A stretch of DNA of 64,000 nt from positions 105,407 to 169,406 of the forward strand of contig LSRX01000782.1 in NCBI GenBank assembly GCA_001939145.1, read 5' to 3'. This DNA comes from Symbiodinium microadriaticum (lineage: Eukaryota > Sar > Dinophyceae > Suessiales > Symbiodiniaceae). The notes under the pieces were generated by a model that was given only the letters and a program-made list of their open reading frames with translations, did not search any database and was not told the DNA's origin. Positions 50,222 through 60,000 of the stretch are shown piece by piece (the first letter of the stretch is position 1; each line of letters starts with the position of its first letter). Made by a program: the position numbers and the translations under genes.

Positions 50222-50765
50222 ATAAACGCCATCATTGGGGCAAATGCCCAGCTTATCTTGGATAGCTGACAACACGTCAGTTGCGAAGGATTTGGATTCA
50301 TCTTCCTGCCACAAGTGTTTTACAAACGTGGGGAGGAGTTCATCTAAACGGAAATGGGAGGAAGGTAGCACCGTCTGATTTAGTTTGAGATGTAGAAAGA
50401 AACTGTGCAAAGCCGTGTCGTATATCGCATTCGTGATGGGTTCTGCACCGTCAAACCCGCAAGCGAGCCAAGTTTGGCCTTGGCCGCTGCCCCAGCCTGT
50501 TCTTGCCAATCTTGGCGCCATTTAAATTTATGTGCGTGCGTTTGTCTGCAAAGAGACGTAAGCTAAGCAGGGCTGCAGGGTGGCAGCCGGCAACCAGACA
50601 CTTATTCGACGATATGACGCCACATATGACAAGGCGCAGCTTGTTCGCTGTGTAGAGCGTAACCAAGGAGTCAGATATATGAAAAAAGTTGCTGTCAGTA
50701 AGCCCATCCTGAATGACAGGCCGCTTGATGGTCGTGAGAAAATCAGACAGCTCTAAGTAATCCAT
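50222..50765 (-). CDS. Unidentified two-exon ORF within the dynein AAA2 interval
   Basis: From an ATG at 50765 the minus strand reads MDYLELSDFLTTIKRPVIQD, then SNFFHISDSLVTLYTANKL and CLVAGCHPAALLSLRLFADK. A second frame (to a stop at 50219-50221) reads CGFDGAEPITNAIYDTALHS, then LDELLPTFVKHLWQEDESKS and DVLSAIQDKLGICPNDGVY. The frames overlap near 50460-50520, where an intron of tens of bases would join them. Both have ordinary globular-protein composition. I do not recognise the family, and it does not fit the missing part of AAA2. It may be a further nested gene. Confidence 0.45.
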
Positions 50766-50769
50766 GTGG

Positions 50770-52960
50770 CAATCCGGTCGTCGCCAGTGCCACGAACAAA
50801 CTGTGCGCCAATGCCAAAGCTAGGCAAGGACGTGCGGAGTCTGAAGCTAGAAGACGTTCAGAATTTGACAGAAGTACAACATCTGCACCTTTGTTTGATA
50901 CCAACGTGGACAAACGTCTGCCTAATTCAGCTTGTGCTGTAGCATCTCGTCCGGCATCTGCTGGAAAACGAAACGGATGTGCTTATAGATTGAAAAAGGT
51001 GCACGACAGCTGGTCGACCTCTCCTTCTGGTGGCTCGTTTGGGCTTTGGTCCAGTTGGCGGTCTGGTACCTAGTGCTGCTGGTTTGGCACTGGTTTGCAA
51101 CAATTCGCAGTCGACCTCGCTTGGCTCTTCCTCCTCACTTGGTTCTCTGTAAGTGTGCTCGCCTGCACAAGCTGACTTTGGACTTGTCGGGTGGTGAGGT
51201 GTGTTAGGAGTTTGCTTCTGCCCGTGTTTTTTTTGTGTATGTGTGTGTGTGTGCGGGTTGCATCAGTCTCCGTTCCTCTTCTTCGTTCTCTTCTTCTCGC
51301 CGCCTCTGTCTCCAGATTACCGGCCCGTTTTCGTCAACGGATCCAATCAGATTTCCGATTGAGCGAAGATTACGGCAAACTCCACAGAAGACAGGCCCAC
51401 CGGCAAAATCAGATCTCAGTCATACACGCCACCGACGACACATGTGGGAGGACGAATCTCCCATTACACTGGCTTTGCAAGCCCGACCGCATCGGGTTTA
51501 TTCCTAAATCACGTGAACGTAGGATCATGGACGTCATCATGGTTGGGCCACGGATGCTCTGTGTTGACAACGGGAAAAAACAGAGAAAGATAGGCAAGAC
51601 TGAAACAGTCAAAAATGAAGGCATATGAAGGCAACTCCAGCATTCAAAACTCGAGTGTTGGACACGATGCAAGCTAATAATAACGCAAGCAAGATCACCA
51701 TAAACACACGAACACCACCCGCAGCAAGCGCAAAAGGCATCAACAGCTCGAGGAGTACGGGCATGGCAGAGCAAAACCAAGAAGGATGCAAAGGGAACAA
51801 GCTGCAAGAAAGGGAGAGGGGGCGGCAGCTCAGCCGGCTGGCTCTAACTATCTCTAACTACTGGTTTTAACAAGGAGGGAAAACTCAGGAACTTCAGGTT
51901 GGCATTCGCTTAATGCCCGTTTAGATTTGATGATTTGATGTTCACGTAAAGTTTAAGCAGATGCAGGCAACCAAGGCTCTTGTTGTCATCCAGGACAGTA
52001 TTCAGGTTCTCAATCCAGATTGCGTCGATGGGTCCGTCGCCTCAGCTTCAGAAGTCTTGCTGGCCACATGACTGCTTGCAGGCCGAGGGGTCGACAAACA
52101 ATCCAGGTGTGGTACTTCAGTGCACGATTGTTGCGCTGCTGCCATATAGAGGCAAACCTTTGCAGCATCATGCTTGGAAACAATCCTCCGAGCAGTTGCA
52201 AGAGCCCATCTCTGAAACTCCGGTGCCCGGCACGCCGGGTGTCCACTCATCGCCTAGGGTTCATGCTTTCGTGCAATCAGATCGGGACTTTGCCTCGACT
52301 GCCTGTTTCCGTCTAGTGCTGCTCATTTTCCGCACCTTGAATCAACCATCAACAGTGCCTGTGTCAAGAATGCCGTCAGCATTCAGGTATCGTTCAGTAA
52401 ATAACTAACACTAGCAGTTTTAGTGCTCCAGACTCGACCGAATTCGGGGAGTCCACATTACATGCAAAGGTAAGCTCTCAGTTAAAAGCCAATAGGTAGA
52501 GATACTGAAGAGGAGCTAAGCACGCAGGCTGAAAAGAGGGCATCAGAAGCCACTTGCCAGCGCTGGCCTGAAGCTTAACACCTGTGGCAAAGCACGGCGG
52601 ACTACGTTGGCTTTGCACGAGATTCTGAAATTTTGCGCCTGCCATCCTTTATACGGTCATACCTTCATGCCTTGATTTGCTATTTGTCGCGCTGCTCACT
52701 CCCACTACATCCAATGAATGCTGATTTGCCAGGCACTGGTTCTCACGCATCTTGCACGAGACCGACAAACTTTCAGGCAAACAAACGAAAACACAGATTG
52801 ACAGGGCCCTCGGGTGTTCCGCTGAGATTTGGTCACGCTGCACGCTGCCACTACCGAGTAGGGCGCTCAGTGACCAAGGAGGCGGCTCGAGGCATCCTTG
52901 ACGCCGTACATCTGTGCATCAGTGATTGCCTTGTGGCTATTCGGAACTCGACGAAGACTC
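50770..52960. other. Presumed intron sequence, nothing recognised
   Basis: This lies between the AAA2 P-loop exons and the unidentified ORF at 50.2-50.8 kb. It should contain the missing AAA2 Walker B exon, but I could not find it. Plus-strand ORFs at 51.2-51.6 kb and 52.6-53.2 kb look like chance or antisense reading. Confidence 0.4.
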
Positions 52961-52972
52961 GAAGTCCAGAAC

Positions 52973-53170
52973 ATCAGCGGATCCGACTTGAGCCTTGGGA
53001 TTCATCACTTGTAGCTTGTGCGGCAGTGGCCTCTCGGAATCCTTGGCAGCTGCAATGCTGGAAGCTGCACCTGCCCCGACATGTCCCTGCCTCCGTCATG
53101 GCTGTAGTAAGTGTCTGCATGATGCGGGACTTACCGCAAAGGGTTGGACCTATCAGGCGAAGCAGTATGT
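52973..53170 (-). CDS. Dynein heavy chain exons: AAA2 P-loop and following strand
   Basis: About 53095-53170 reads ILLRLIGPTLCGKSRIMQTL then TTAMTEAG. This is a Walker A motif (GPTxxGKS) in the context of dynein AAA2, where VMLVGPTGSGKS is usual. About 52973-53024 reads HKLQVMNPKAQVGSADVL, matching the h-x-x-x-iNPKait-x-x-x-l element that follows the AAA2 P-loop. Order and spacing are as expected. Confidence 0.9.
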
Positions 53171-53334
53171 CGAGTTTATGGCCTACTCCCTGCCGGCTAA
53201 ACAATTGCGGCCTACAAGCATGAAGCCGTGCCGTACCAAGGAAATCCTCAGCATTATTCAGCAGTTGTTGTCCCTGGCAGCAACTTGAGGGACACTGCCG
53301 TCTCAGGATCCAGGATCCTAAGGGCAAAGCTCAT

Positions 53335-53825
53335 AAAGCTGAACGATCTTGAGCAGCCAAGTGTCCTGCACGAATCCCAACACAACATGCGGGACTGACC
53401 GCGTTTCCACCAACAGTCCTTCCCGAAGAGCCGTTCCTTTTCAGCCAGCTTGTTGACCTAGGCGCATCCAGGTGCAGCACCAACATCACCAACGATTTGA
53501 CAACACAATCCGGGAGGCTGACAGCAGCCTCGAGGCTGTCATAGGTCTTCTTTGGTGGATCATTCACCTCGGCTTACGGATGCCTAACACTGCAGACATG
53601 AAGATGACTCCCGTCCTTGGGGAATAGATCCTTGAGCAAAGCCATAAACAAAGGCACCTGGGCAAAAGCACGCGAGTAGCATGCTTTCCTGCATGACATA
53701 AGAAATTAGAGGAAAGCTTCGGCTGCCATCGCACAGCAACCAAGATCATCGAGGAGCCACCGAAGTTCAAGTCTCCGGCATCGTCAGCCACCAGCTTTGA
53801 CAAGTTCATGTCCCTTACCTGAGAC
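53335..53825 (-). CDS. Dynein heavy chain exons: start of AAA2
   Basis: Four short exons in order are read. About 53772-53825 reads SQVRDMNLSKLVADDAG, matching a-L-R-D-x-N-x-P-K-f-x-x-D-D. About 53617-53663 reads VPLFMALLKDLFPK, matching pLFxxllxDLFPg. About 53510-53570 reads VNDPPKKTYDSLEAAVSLP. About 53335-53385 reads FVQDTWLLKIVQLYE, matching the KxiQLyExxxvRHGVMlVG lead-in to the P-loop. These are among the most conserved dynein segments, and they join the P-loop exon at 53.1 kb. Confidence 0.92.
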
Positions 53826-54111
53826 CCAGCCACAAGCTCGACACTAAGCAAATTATTCTTTACATGCATGTTGTGTTTACCAGCAGAAGCAGACCAGCAA
53901 ACTCTCACAGCTACTCCCGAACAGAAATTTGCGTAGTTGAGGAGGGCGAGTGTTGAGGCCGGTCTTATGAACTGTGCCCGAGGTGCTGTACGCATGAACA
54001 GCATCTCCTCTTCAGCATCCGCTGACTCTCCTCTTTTTACGGCACCAGACCTAGTACGGGTCGCGAAGAACTGTCACCGCCTGACTGCCACTGATTGCAC
54101 CAACCATCAAC

Positions 54112-54355
54112 TAAGGATCGCTCTGACGGAGGACACTCAAGATGTTCCTCAACCCGAAATCGTAGTGTCGCTGCTTGCCTCTTGAGCTCATCGCAGAAGT
54201 AACTAGCAATCATACACATCTGAGGCCTTGCACGGTGATCAAGTATTATGCTGCCATCGGAAACATGCCAGCAGGACTGAGCTGCTGCTCGCAAAGTGCA
54301 TACAAGATGTTGAACCTGCGAGGCTTTGAAGCTGGCAGCCACAATCCTAAAGTGC
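54112..54355 (-). CDS. Dynein heavy chain exons: C-terminal part of AAA1
   Basis: Three short minus-strand exons are read. About 54317-54352 reads FRIVAASFKASQ, matching the eGFxxAxxLAxKi helix. About 54279-54315 reads ILYALCEQQLS, matching l-x-x-L-c-x-e-Q-L-S. About 54112-54174 reads QRHYDFGLRNILSVLRQSDP, matching the diagnostic AAA1 motif QxHYDFGxRxxxSVLxxAG. They resume dynein immediately downstream of the MYND-JmjC ORF, which shows that this ORF lies inside AAA1. Confidence 0.9.
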
Positions 54356-54662
54356 ATGGCTTTGGATCGCAAGATCGCAGCTAGCAGCTAGCACGAGCTT
54401 GGTCTTCCGCTTCTTGCCAAGATTGTCCATGTACACGTATCCAACCTGTGAGTAATAGCATGGAACAGCAATGCAGCAGAGCCATTGCAGCACTCCATGC
54501 CGATATGCTCGAATTGCCGCCGAAATACTGAGGCCAACTTGACCCGCATGATTGTCTCACGGTTCCTCGAGGTATTGCGGGGTTTCATCTCTGAAGTTCA
54601 ACTGAATCCCCTGCTCGTGCAAAGTCGTGCCCTGGCATGTGCTGCATGTCCTCTGATTTTTT

Positions 54663-57600
54663 TCAGAACGGCAGGCCACAGCGTCTGTAGCCAGGCCACG
54701 CCTGACCCTCCAGCTGAGCTGTGAGGGAAAGCTCGCGAACATGATACACGTCAGAATATGGGTTCATGATTCCTGCAGCAATGGTGACGTTGGAATCAGC
54801 ATGAATGATGGCATCACAGGACGCTAGCAGCAGCGCGTCAACCAAGCAGTCTCTGGCATCTGCTAGGGTCAATTGCGTAGGCTGGCCATGAACTTCCCTG
54901 GGCAGCTGCATGTCGTTGATGCCTCCCACTGACCGCTTTGCGTGTTCGTTGAATACTAGGTGTGATCCGAAGGCCATGCGAAAGGCAGCTACTGCTGGTT
55001 CATCATCGGTTGCAAGCAGGATTATAGGTGGGACACCTTCGCGGCTGTACTGAGGGATCAGTTTTCGCACTGCATCTATATAGGACTCAGTGCACAGCAT
55101 GCGCTGCTCTAGCTGCATGCGAGCTGTTCCGGGGTTGTCGACACGCTTGTGAACCCCAATCAATGCTGGAGCTCCAGGCAAACCTCGCCCTCGCACCATT
55201 GCAAGAACCCGATCACGCAACTCCAGCACTTCCGGGAGGGGCCGCAAACACCTTTCGGCCACCTCCGCATATGCTGCTCGGCGTTTTGATGCCCCGGGTC
55301 CACGAAGGAACTGTCCGCGAAACACGTTCACCAAGAGGAAGTTGAATCTGTGCGTCACATCGAAGCGCGGAGTCTTCGTCTCGCACGTGTTGGCGTCGGT
55401 CTGGGGTAATTGCTGGAACAGACTGTGGAACACGTCCTCCCCAACAGCGCCATAGTTGAACTCACGTTCCTTTCCGGTTCTTACCCAGTCAGGATCCACC
55501 CTACATGTGGCGAAATAGCATGCATCAAGGACCTGAAGCCAGTTGGCAAACAAGCCATTGTCTACCGTCGCCACGCGTACGTAGCGAGCCTCTGCTAAGT
55601 CACAGAGCTCCCCTAGGGTTCGCAGAATGGCAACGGGAGCCTTCCGAGCTTCCTCTTTCTTGAAGAGTTTCTCTTCTGTGGGGCCAGAAGTAGCGGAAGC
55701 GCCCCAGTCTGTGAAGTCACGAAGCGTTCCTAAGACTTCCTCGCAACATTCCAGAAAGAAGCGGAGCTTTTGGCGCGGTATGCAGTCGATAGCTCGGCCT
55801 AGCACCCGATAAGCAAATGCAGGCATGCGGCTGTGGAAGACACCGAGAGCCAGCTCATCGAGGCCTTGAAGAAGCTCTGGGACTTGGTGATCGTCACGTA
55901 GGCCTTGCGACGCCTTCAAAGCTTGGGGCCGTGAGTCGAGACCTTTCCATCGCTTGGGCTCCAGAGCTGCTAAGACGAACTGTGAGGAAACCGGAGGCAA
56001 CTTGAGAAGCTGCCGCAGGATGTAGTTGCGCACCACTCGCCAGCGATCTGCCAGCACCTTCTGCTGTGGACCAGGCCCACAGCCAAGCCACCAATTCGTG
56101 AACATCCCGACGAGTGAAGGCCCCAACTGCTCAGCAATAAAATATTCAATATGCCGGGACAGCTCCAGAAGAGAAATGTTTGAAAGAGGCCAGCGAACCT
56201 TGGCCGGGCTGAACAAGACACCTGAGTCATAAAACCACCAGTTGAGAGACACGTTCTCCTGACCAACACTATGCACGTGATGGAACCAACTCATGGGCAG
56301 GAACAGAAGGTCGCCGGGAAAGAGCATGGCATCCACTCCCCGACCTTTCAATCCACCCGCGCGTGGCCACCGATTCACATCGAGATTCTCCAAATCGACA
56401 CGAGCCTTGCGGTCAAGTGAATGATGAACAGGGTATGGATAAAGGCATTCTGCACAAGTTACATCGAAGAGCAAGAAACGTTTGCAGCCTCTCAGCTGTA
56501 AGTACAAATTGTGCTGCTGATCGTAGTGTGCTGCGGTCAAGAAGTCGGAATAGCTAACAAACAGCTGGTTTCGTGAAAGCTCGCCGAAACAACCCATTTG
56601 AGCAATCTCATGGACCAGCTGTCTGTTCATGGTATGCAAGTCTGCTTCAAGAACATCGTCGAATTTGGCAGAGGTAACTATGCCACCTTCGTATCGCAAC
56701 ACTGGTGTCTGCAAGTAATATGATTTGCCATCTTCGTTAACTTGCTGCTTATGCACAAAGTCTTGAAAAGTCATCTTGCAAGCCTCCGCAATTGTACTTG
56801 GCTCATAACCTCCCTCATTGCGGCACTCGAAGGAATAGGCAAAGCGCTTTGCATTCTGAGAAGAAGCGAAGGTATGGTAAAGCTGCGTACCCATGTGCTC
56901 ATACAGATAATCCACATCCCACCTGTCCACAGCTCGATTGAATATAGGCAGGTTCCGAACTATGCAAGGGTACGGAGAACTGGGGTTCAAAAATGGCGCC
57001 AGCTGCTCCCTGACTTCAGGTGATAAGCAGCCCTTCGCATCTACAACGGGGCACTGGTGGCCGATGAGCTCCGGATCATGTCTTGGAGGAGCCGCCTTCT
57101 TCTCTGCTGTGTTCTCTGCTGTGCTTCGGAAGCAGGTCGCCGCCTTTGCGATGTTGAGCGGGAGGCTTTTTTCGGCTGCGCAACTTTCAGGGACAGGGTG
57201 CAAAAGGCTATATTCGTGCTTCTCTTGCATGTGAGGCTCCCAGCCGCACTTCTGCCACAGCACATCCACAACTTTTTGAAGCATTACATCATCTTCGGAC
57301 ACTGGCGCAGTCGCTCTCGCCGACCCATCCAAACGAGCCTGCAACCCTGTCCCCACCGCATCCAGCAAGTTCTGTGACTCAGCCAGTTCACGAATGATGC
57401 GCAAAGCTTCTGGGATCGGAAGTGACGGCTCCGGCGGGGCCGCCTGGAATGTCTGTCGATCCAAACGTCGCGGCACGCTTTGGCCGAAGCATTCCTTGCC
57501 CTTGCCCTGCTGATGCACCGAACCTTGCGCCTGCAGCACACTCTTACCGTTACCTGCCTTCAAAGAGCACCGAAGCCTGTGAACCGGCCAGGTTTTCCGC

Positions 57601-57686
57601 TGACACTCCGGCCCACAAAAGCGTTCAAAGCATCGACTGCAGCGCGTGGGAGCATCCGGGCGTAAGCAACCACTGCATGTCACCAT
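54663..57686 (-). CDS. MYND zinc finger + FIH-like JmjC hydroxylase + fucosyltransferase-like protein, intronless
   Basis: This single ORF of 1007 codons starts at the first ATG, directly before the zinc finger. Residues 4-40 form a complete MYND finger (C4, C7, C16, C19, C24, C28, H36, C40). Residues about 210-490 form a JmjC/cupin-8 domain like factor-inhibiting HIF. The metal ligands appear to be H387 and D389 (HYD) and H470 (in SWFHHVH). K402 in GCKRFLLF fits the 2-oxoglutarate lysine, and ECLYPYPVHHSLDR is a strong FIH-like signature. Such enzymes hydroxylate protein side chains using iron, oxygen and 2-oxoglutarate. Residues about 780-985 resemble a GT23/O-fucosyltransferase C-terminal fold, with IGVHKRVDN at 843-851 (family H-x-R-R-x-D), IILLATDD near 888 and ADSNVTIAAGIMNP near 963. 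The middle (500-780) is unassigned. It occupies most of the intron between dynein exons at 57.95 and 54.36 kb, on the same strand. Lack of introns suggests a retrocopy origin (inference). Confidence 0.9.
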   Translation of the reverse strand: MVTCSGCLRPDAPTRCSRCFERFCGPECQRKTWPVHRLRCSLKAGNGKSVLQAQGSVHQQGKGKECFGQSVPRRLDRQTFQAAPPEPSLPIPEALRIIRELAESQNLLDAVGTGLQARLDGSARATAPVSEDDVMLQKVVDVLWQKCGWEPHMQEKHEYSLLHPVPESCAAEKSLPLNIAKAATCFRSTAENTAEKKAAPPRHDPELIGHQCPVVDAKGCLSPEVREQLAPFLNPSSPYPCIVRNLPIFNRAVDRWDVDYLYEHMGTQLYHTFASSQNAKRFAYSFECRNEGGYEPSTIAEACKMTFQDFVHKQQVNEDGKSYYLQTPVLRYEGGIVTSAKFDDVLEADLHTMNRQLVHEIAQMGCFGELSRNQLFVSYSDFLTAAHYDQQHNLYLQLRGCKRFLLFDVTCAECLYPYPVHHSLDRKARVDLENLDVNRWPRAGGLKGRGVDAMLFPGDLLFLPMSWFHHVHSVGQENVSLNWWFYDSGVLFSPAKVRWPLSNISLLELSRHIEYFIAEQLGPSLVGMFTNWWLGCGPGPQQKVLADRWRVVRNYILRQLLKLPPVSSQFVLAALEPKRWKGLDSRPQALKASQGLRDDHQVPELLQGLDELALGVFHSRMPAFAYRVLGRAIDCIPRQKLRFFLECCEEVLGTLRDFTDWGASATSGPTEEKLFKKEEARKAPVAILRTLGELCDLAEARYVRVATVDNGLFANWLQVLDACYFATCRVDPDWVRTGKEREFNYGAVGEDVFHSLFQQLPQTDANTCETKTPRFDVTHRFNFLLVNVFRGQFLRGPGASKRRAAYAEVAERCLRPLPEVLELRDRVLAMVRGRGLPGAPALIGVHKRVDNPGTARMQLEQRMLCTESYIDAVRKLIPQYSREGVPPIILLATDDEPAVAAFRMAFGSHLVFNEHAKRSVGGINDMQLPREVHGQPTQLTLADARDCLVDALLLASCDAIIHADSNVTIAAGIMNPYSDVYHVRELSLTAQLEGQAWPGYRRCGLPF

Positions 57687-57954
57687 GAGATTCCACGGAC
57701 GGCCGACGACGATTTACAGAATCTGTTTGCTCCTTGCTTTTGCTCGCTGAGAGTTTGTTTTACAAGTGTTGTACATGTTTGGGGGCTGCTTGCCACTCTC
57801 ACCAGCATTGCTTGAGCCCACACAGGATGTTTCATGCAGGTTCATGCAGCGTCTGGTAAGGCTCACAAGACTTACAGGGTGCTTCAGATTTGAGACAGGG
57901 GCGGTACCATCATGGAGACCTGGAAAGTTGCGACTCAAAGACTGCGGTATGCCC

Positions 57955-58410
57955 AGCTTCGCCCGCAGCGACAAGGCCCCCACACCCCGGAACAGGACCT
58001 TCAGATTTTCTGGCAACTCTTGCCGCCCAGCCTTGGCTCTTAATTCTGCAGTTCGGCACATCCTCATCTTGTCTCGGCCCTTGGCGTAACCTGGGTTCAT
58101 GGTGATGAAATAGCCCACCGACCTGGAGCAACACAATCTGCGCATGATATTTCGTGATTCTGCATGGAGTCTCATGACCCGGTTAAGGTTGGGACGCCAC
58201 GAGCTTGATTGGATAGGGCTCACCCGGGAAGAGGAAAGTCTTAGCATTCTGCTTCTTTGCCTGAAGCACAGACGGTTCGAACAAGACATTCGTATGTTTT
58301 GGTGGCTTCCAGCTCGCCTGCATGATGGATTCAATTTGGGTGGCCACCACGCTCAAAACTTCCAGCTCGATGCGATTGAACTCGTCAAAACACCCCCAAA
58401 GGCCACTCAT
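57955..58410 (-). CDS. Dynein heavy chain exons: AAA1 Walker B and sensor 1
   Basis: The exon starting at about 58410 (acceptor CTGAG) reads [20 protein letters not shown] then [12 protein letters not shown]. This is the AAA1 Walker B motif ([24 protein letters not shown]). Further on, about 58075-58125 reads [12 protein letters not shown]. After a presumed intron of about 70 bases, about 57955-58030 reads [16 protein letters not shown], matching [30 protein letters not shown]. The final P-V-A-M reads GVGAL. AAA1 is the main ATP-hydrolysing site in the family, and its catalytic DE is intact here. Confidence 0.95.
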
Positions 58411-58429
58411 GCCTCAGAAGGCGGACTCG

Positions 58430-59614
58430 TCAACAAACGTCAACGAACGAACTAATTCTGCCGGTCCGAACGCCTTTTTCTCCTTCTTCTGCACATGGCT
58501 TGGAAGTAGCTTCGCTCACGAAAGCAGCTGCCAAAGGCACATGGTCTGAGGGGAACCATGCAGATGGCAGCTTGTCCGGCCACGGTGGCCATCGACCAAA
58601 CGACCAGCCAAGCCTCTCCTCCTCTCCAGCAGACAGAGGCCACCTAAGGCTGCCAAGATTCAAGTTGCTGCTGTGATAAATGAAATCTATGCGGTCATGC
58701 CGTCCCTCAGCTCGGAAAGTGGCCGGTGGTACAGGTAGGTCAGAGTAGGCATCCAGGAACTTCCAGCTCTCATGTCTTCGAGGAAACGGATGATAGCCAG
58801 AGCCATGCTCGTCATCATTGGCTTCAAGCATCTGAAGCTCGCCATGCAGTCGGGTGCCCGCCGGCTCGTTGAAGTCTCCGACGACCACCGCACAGCTCGA
58901 TTTCGTATTGACGCCAAGATCTTGTCTCAGCTTGCGAAAGCGCCTGCAGACAGACTCCAGCTGAGACCGACGCGCATCCTGTGCCGTAGGCTCACCCTGC
59001 AGGTGGACATTCGCCACGAACAGTGTCAGTGGTGTAAAACCCGTGGCCACCGCACCTGCATCGCTACAAACCTCACGCAGTGCCAGCAAGCTTGCTCGAG
59101 AGCGATGCTCCACCGTCACCACTGTGAATTTGCTTGTTCTCACAAACGTCACAGGCTTCTCGATTCCCTTTCGCGGCTCTGTAGGTGCAACCGCCTCGTA
59201 CCCTGAGAGTGCCAAAGCGTCTAACAGTGACCGGTCTTCTCCTGCTGCTTCTTGACAGCACAGAACGTCAACGTCTAGAGACAACAGTCGCTCAATGATC
59301 AAGGGTCTTCGGTAAGCCCACTGCCGGAAAGCCTGTGGCACATAAGGATAGTAATCTACATCTGCGAACCGTGGCGTGAGAATGTTGAAGCTGCCGATGC
59401 TGAAGTGGCCAGGCTGTGAAGCGGGCAGCTTCATGGGCGGTCTGACGATGCTCGGTGACCGCTGGCTCGCCAGGGCCAGGCATGGGCAAAGGCCCATGTC
59501 GCGCTGCGGCATGGCTCGCCCTGCACGAACCCGCACCCGGAACCGAAAATGCACCGGCTGATGTAGTACCGCCTTCTTATATGTCCCCATTAAGTACCAC
59601 TGTATTCCCACCAA
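58430..59614 (-). CDS. CCR4/Angel-like endonuclease/exonuclease/phosphatase protein, intronless
   Basis: This 394-codon ORF has a complete EEP fold. N77 lies in SFNILTPRF and E122 in DVLCCQEA. H204 lies in ANVHLQGE, D247 and N249 in VVGDFNEPAG, D310 in RIDFIYH, and D357/H358 in SDHVPL. The lead-in, with YxPYVP...W.YR and IIERLL.LDVD, is like CCR4, Angel and nocturnin nucleases, so an RNA 3'-end nuclease or dinucleotide phosphatase role is likely. Substrate is not shown. The first ATG gives a basic N-terminus that could be a targeting sequence. Internal ATGs at residues 35 and 61 (before the domain) are alternatives. The ORF almost fills the dynein intron between exons ending near 59.71 kb and starting at 58.41 kb, on the same strand. 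Confidence 0.92.
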   Translation of the reverse strand: MVGIQWYLMGTYKKAVLHQPVHFRFRVRVRAGRAMPQRDMGLCPCLALASQRSPSIVRPPMKLPASQPGHFSIGSFNILTPRFADVDYYPYVPQAFRQWAYRRPLIIERLLSLDVDVLCCQEAAGEDRSLLDALALSGYEAVAPTEPRKGIEKPVTFVRTSKFTVVTVEHRSRASLLALREVCSDAGAVATGFTPLTLFVANVHLQGEPTAQDARRSQLESVCRRFRKLRQDLGVNTKSSCAVVVGDFNEPAGTRLHGELQMLEANDDEHGSGYHPFPRRHESWKFLDAYSDLPVPPATFRAEGRHDRIDFIYHSSNLNLGSLRWPLSAGEEERLGWSFGRWPPWPDKLPSAWFPSDHVPLAAAFVSEATSKPCAEEGEKGVRTGRISSFVDVC

Positions 59615-59704
59615 CTTCTCGAATTGTTTACATTGCTATCCGCTGGAATATGGAGCCGACAACGGAGCTTAGGAACTCCTGGCGAACAAAGCTGCCAAGC
59701 CAAT

Positions 59705-59792
59705 GCACTGAGTGCTGCACATAAGCCTTTGAAGATCTTCGCCATATCCTTGAAGCGGTGTTGGTCCTGGAAGAAGCTCACGCAATACATGT
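59705..59792 (-). CDS. Dynein heavy chain exon: AAA1, after the P-loop
   Basis: After an acceptor TCACTCAG the frame reads MYCVSFFQDQHRFKDMAKIF then KGLC. It matches the AAA1 segment xCVVFNCSDxxDYxxMgxifkGLa. The usual NCSD is FFQD here. It is followed by the intron containing the EEP ORF. Confidence 0.9.
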
Positions 59793-59929
59793 CTGAGTGA
59801 GAAGAACAGTAGGCGCACGGAGCAGTTCGTCACCACCACGAAGATGCCCAATGTCCGGCCCATGTCCTCTGCAGCAGCAGCCGCGGGTGAAACTAAGGGA
59901 GACTGATTGGGACGAAAGTGACGAAGGCA

Positions 59930-60000
59930 TGTCGGCAGCCATCGCATCCTTCGTTGTCTCCGTCTTCCCCGTTCCGGCTGGACCAGCTGGCCTTATTGTA
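59930..60000 (-). CDS. Dynein heavy chain exon: AAA1 P-loop
   Basis: The frame reads AGPAGTGKTETTKDAMAAD. GPAGTGKTET is the invariant AAA1 Walker A motif of dynein heavy chains. It is followed by KDxA as in the family. Confidence 0.95.

Noticed and set aside
52633-53288. Plus-strand ORFs of 196 and 97 codons
   Set aside because: They overlap the minus-strand AAA2 P-loop exons, which have a specific family match.
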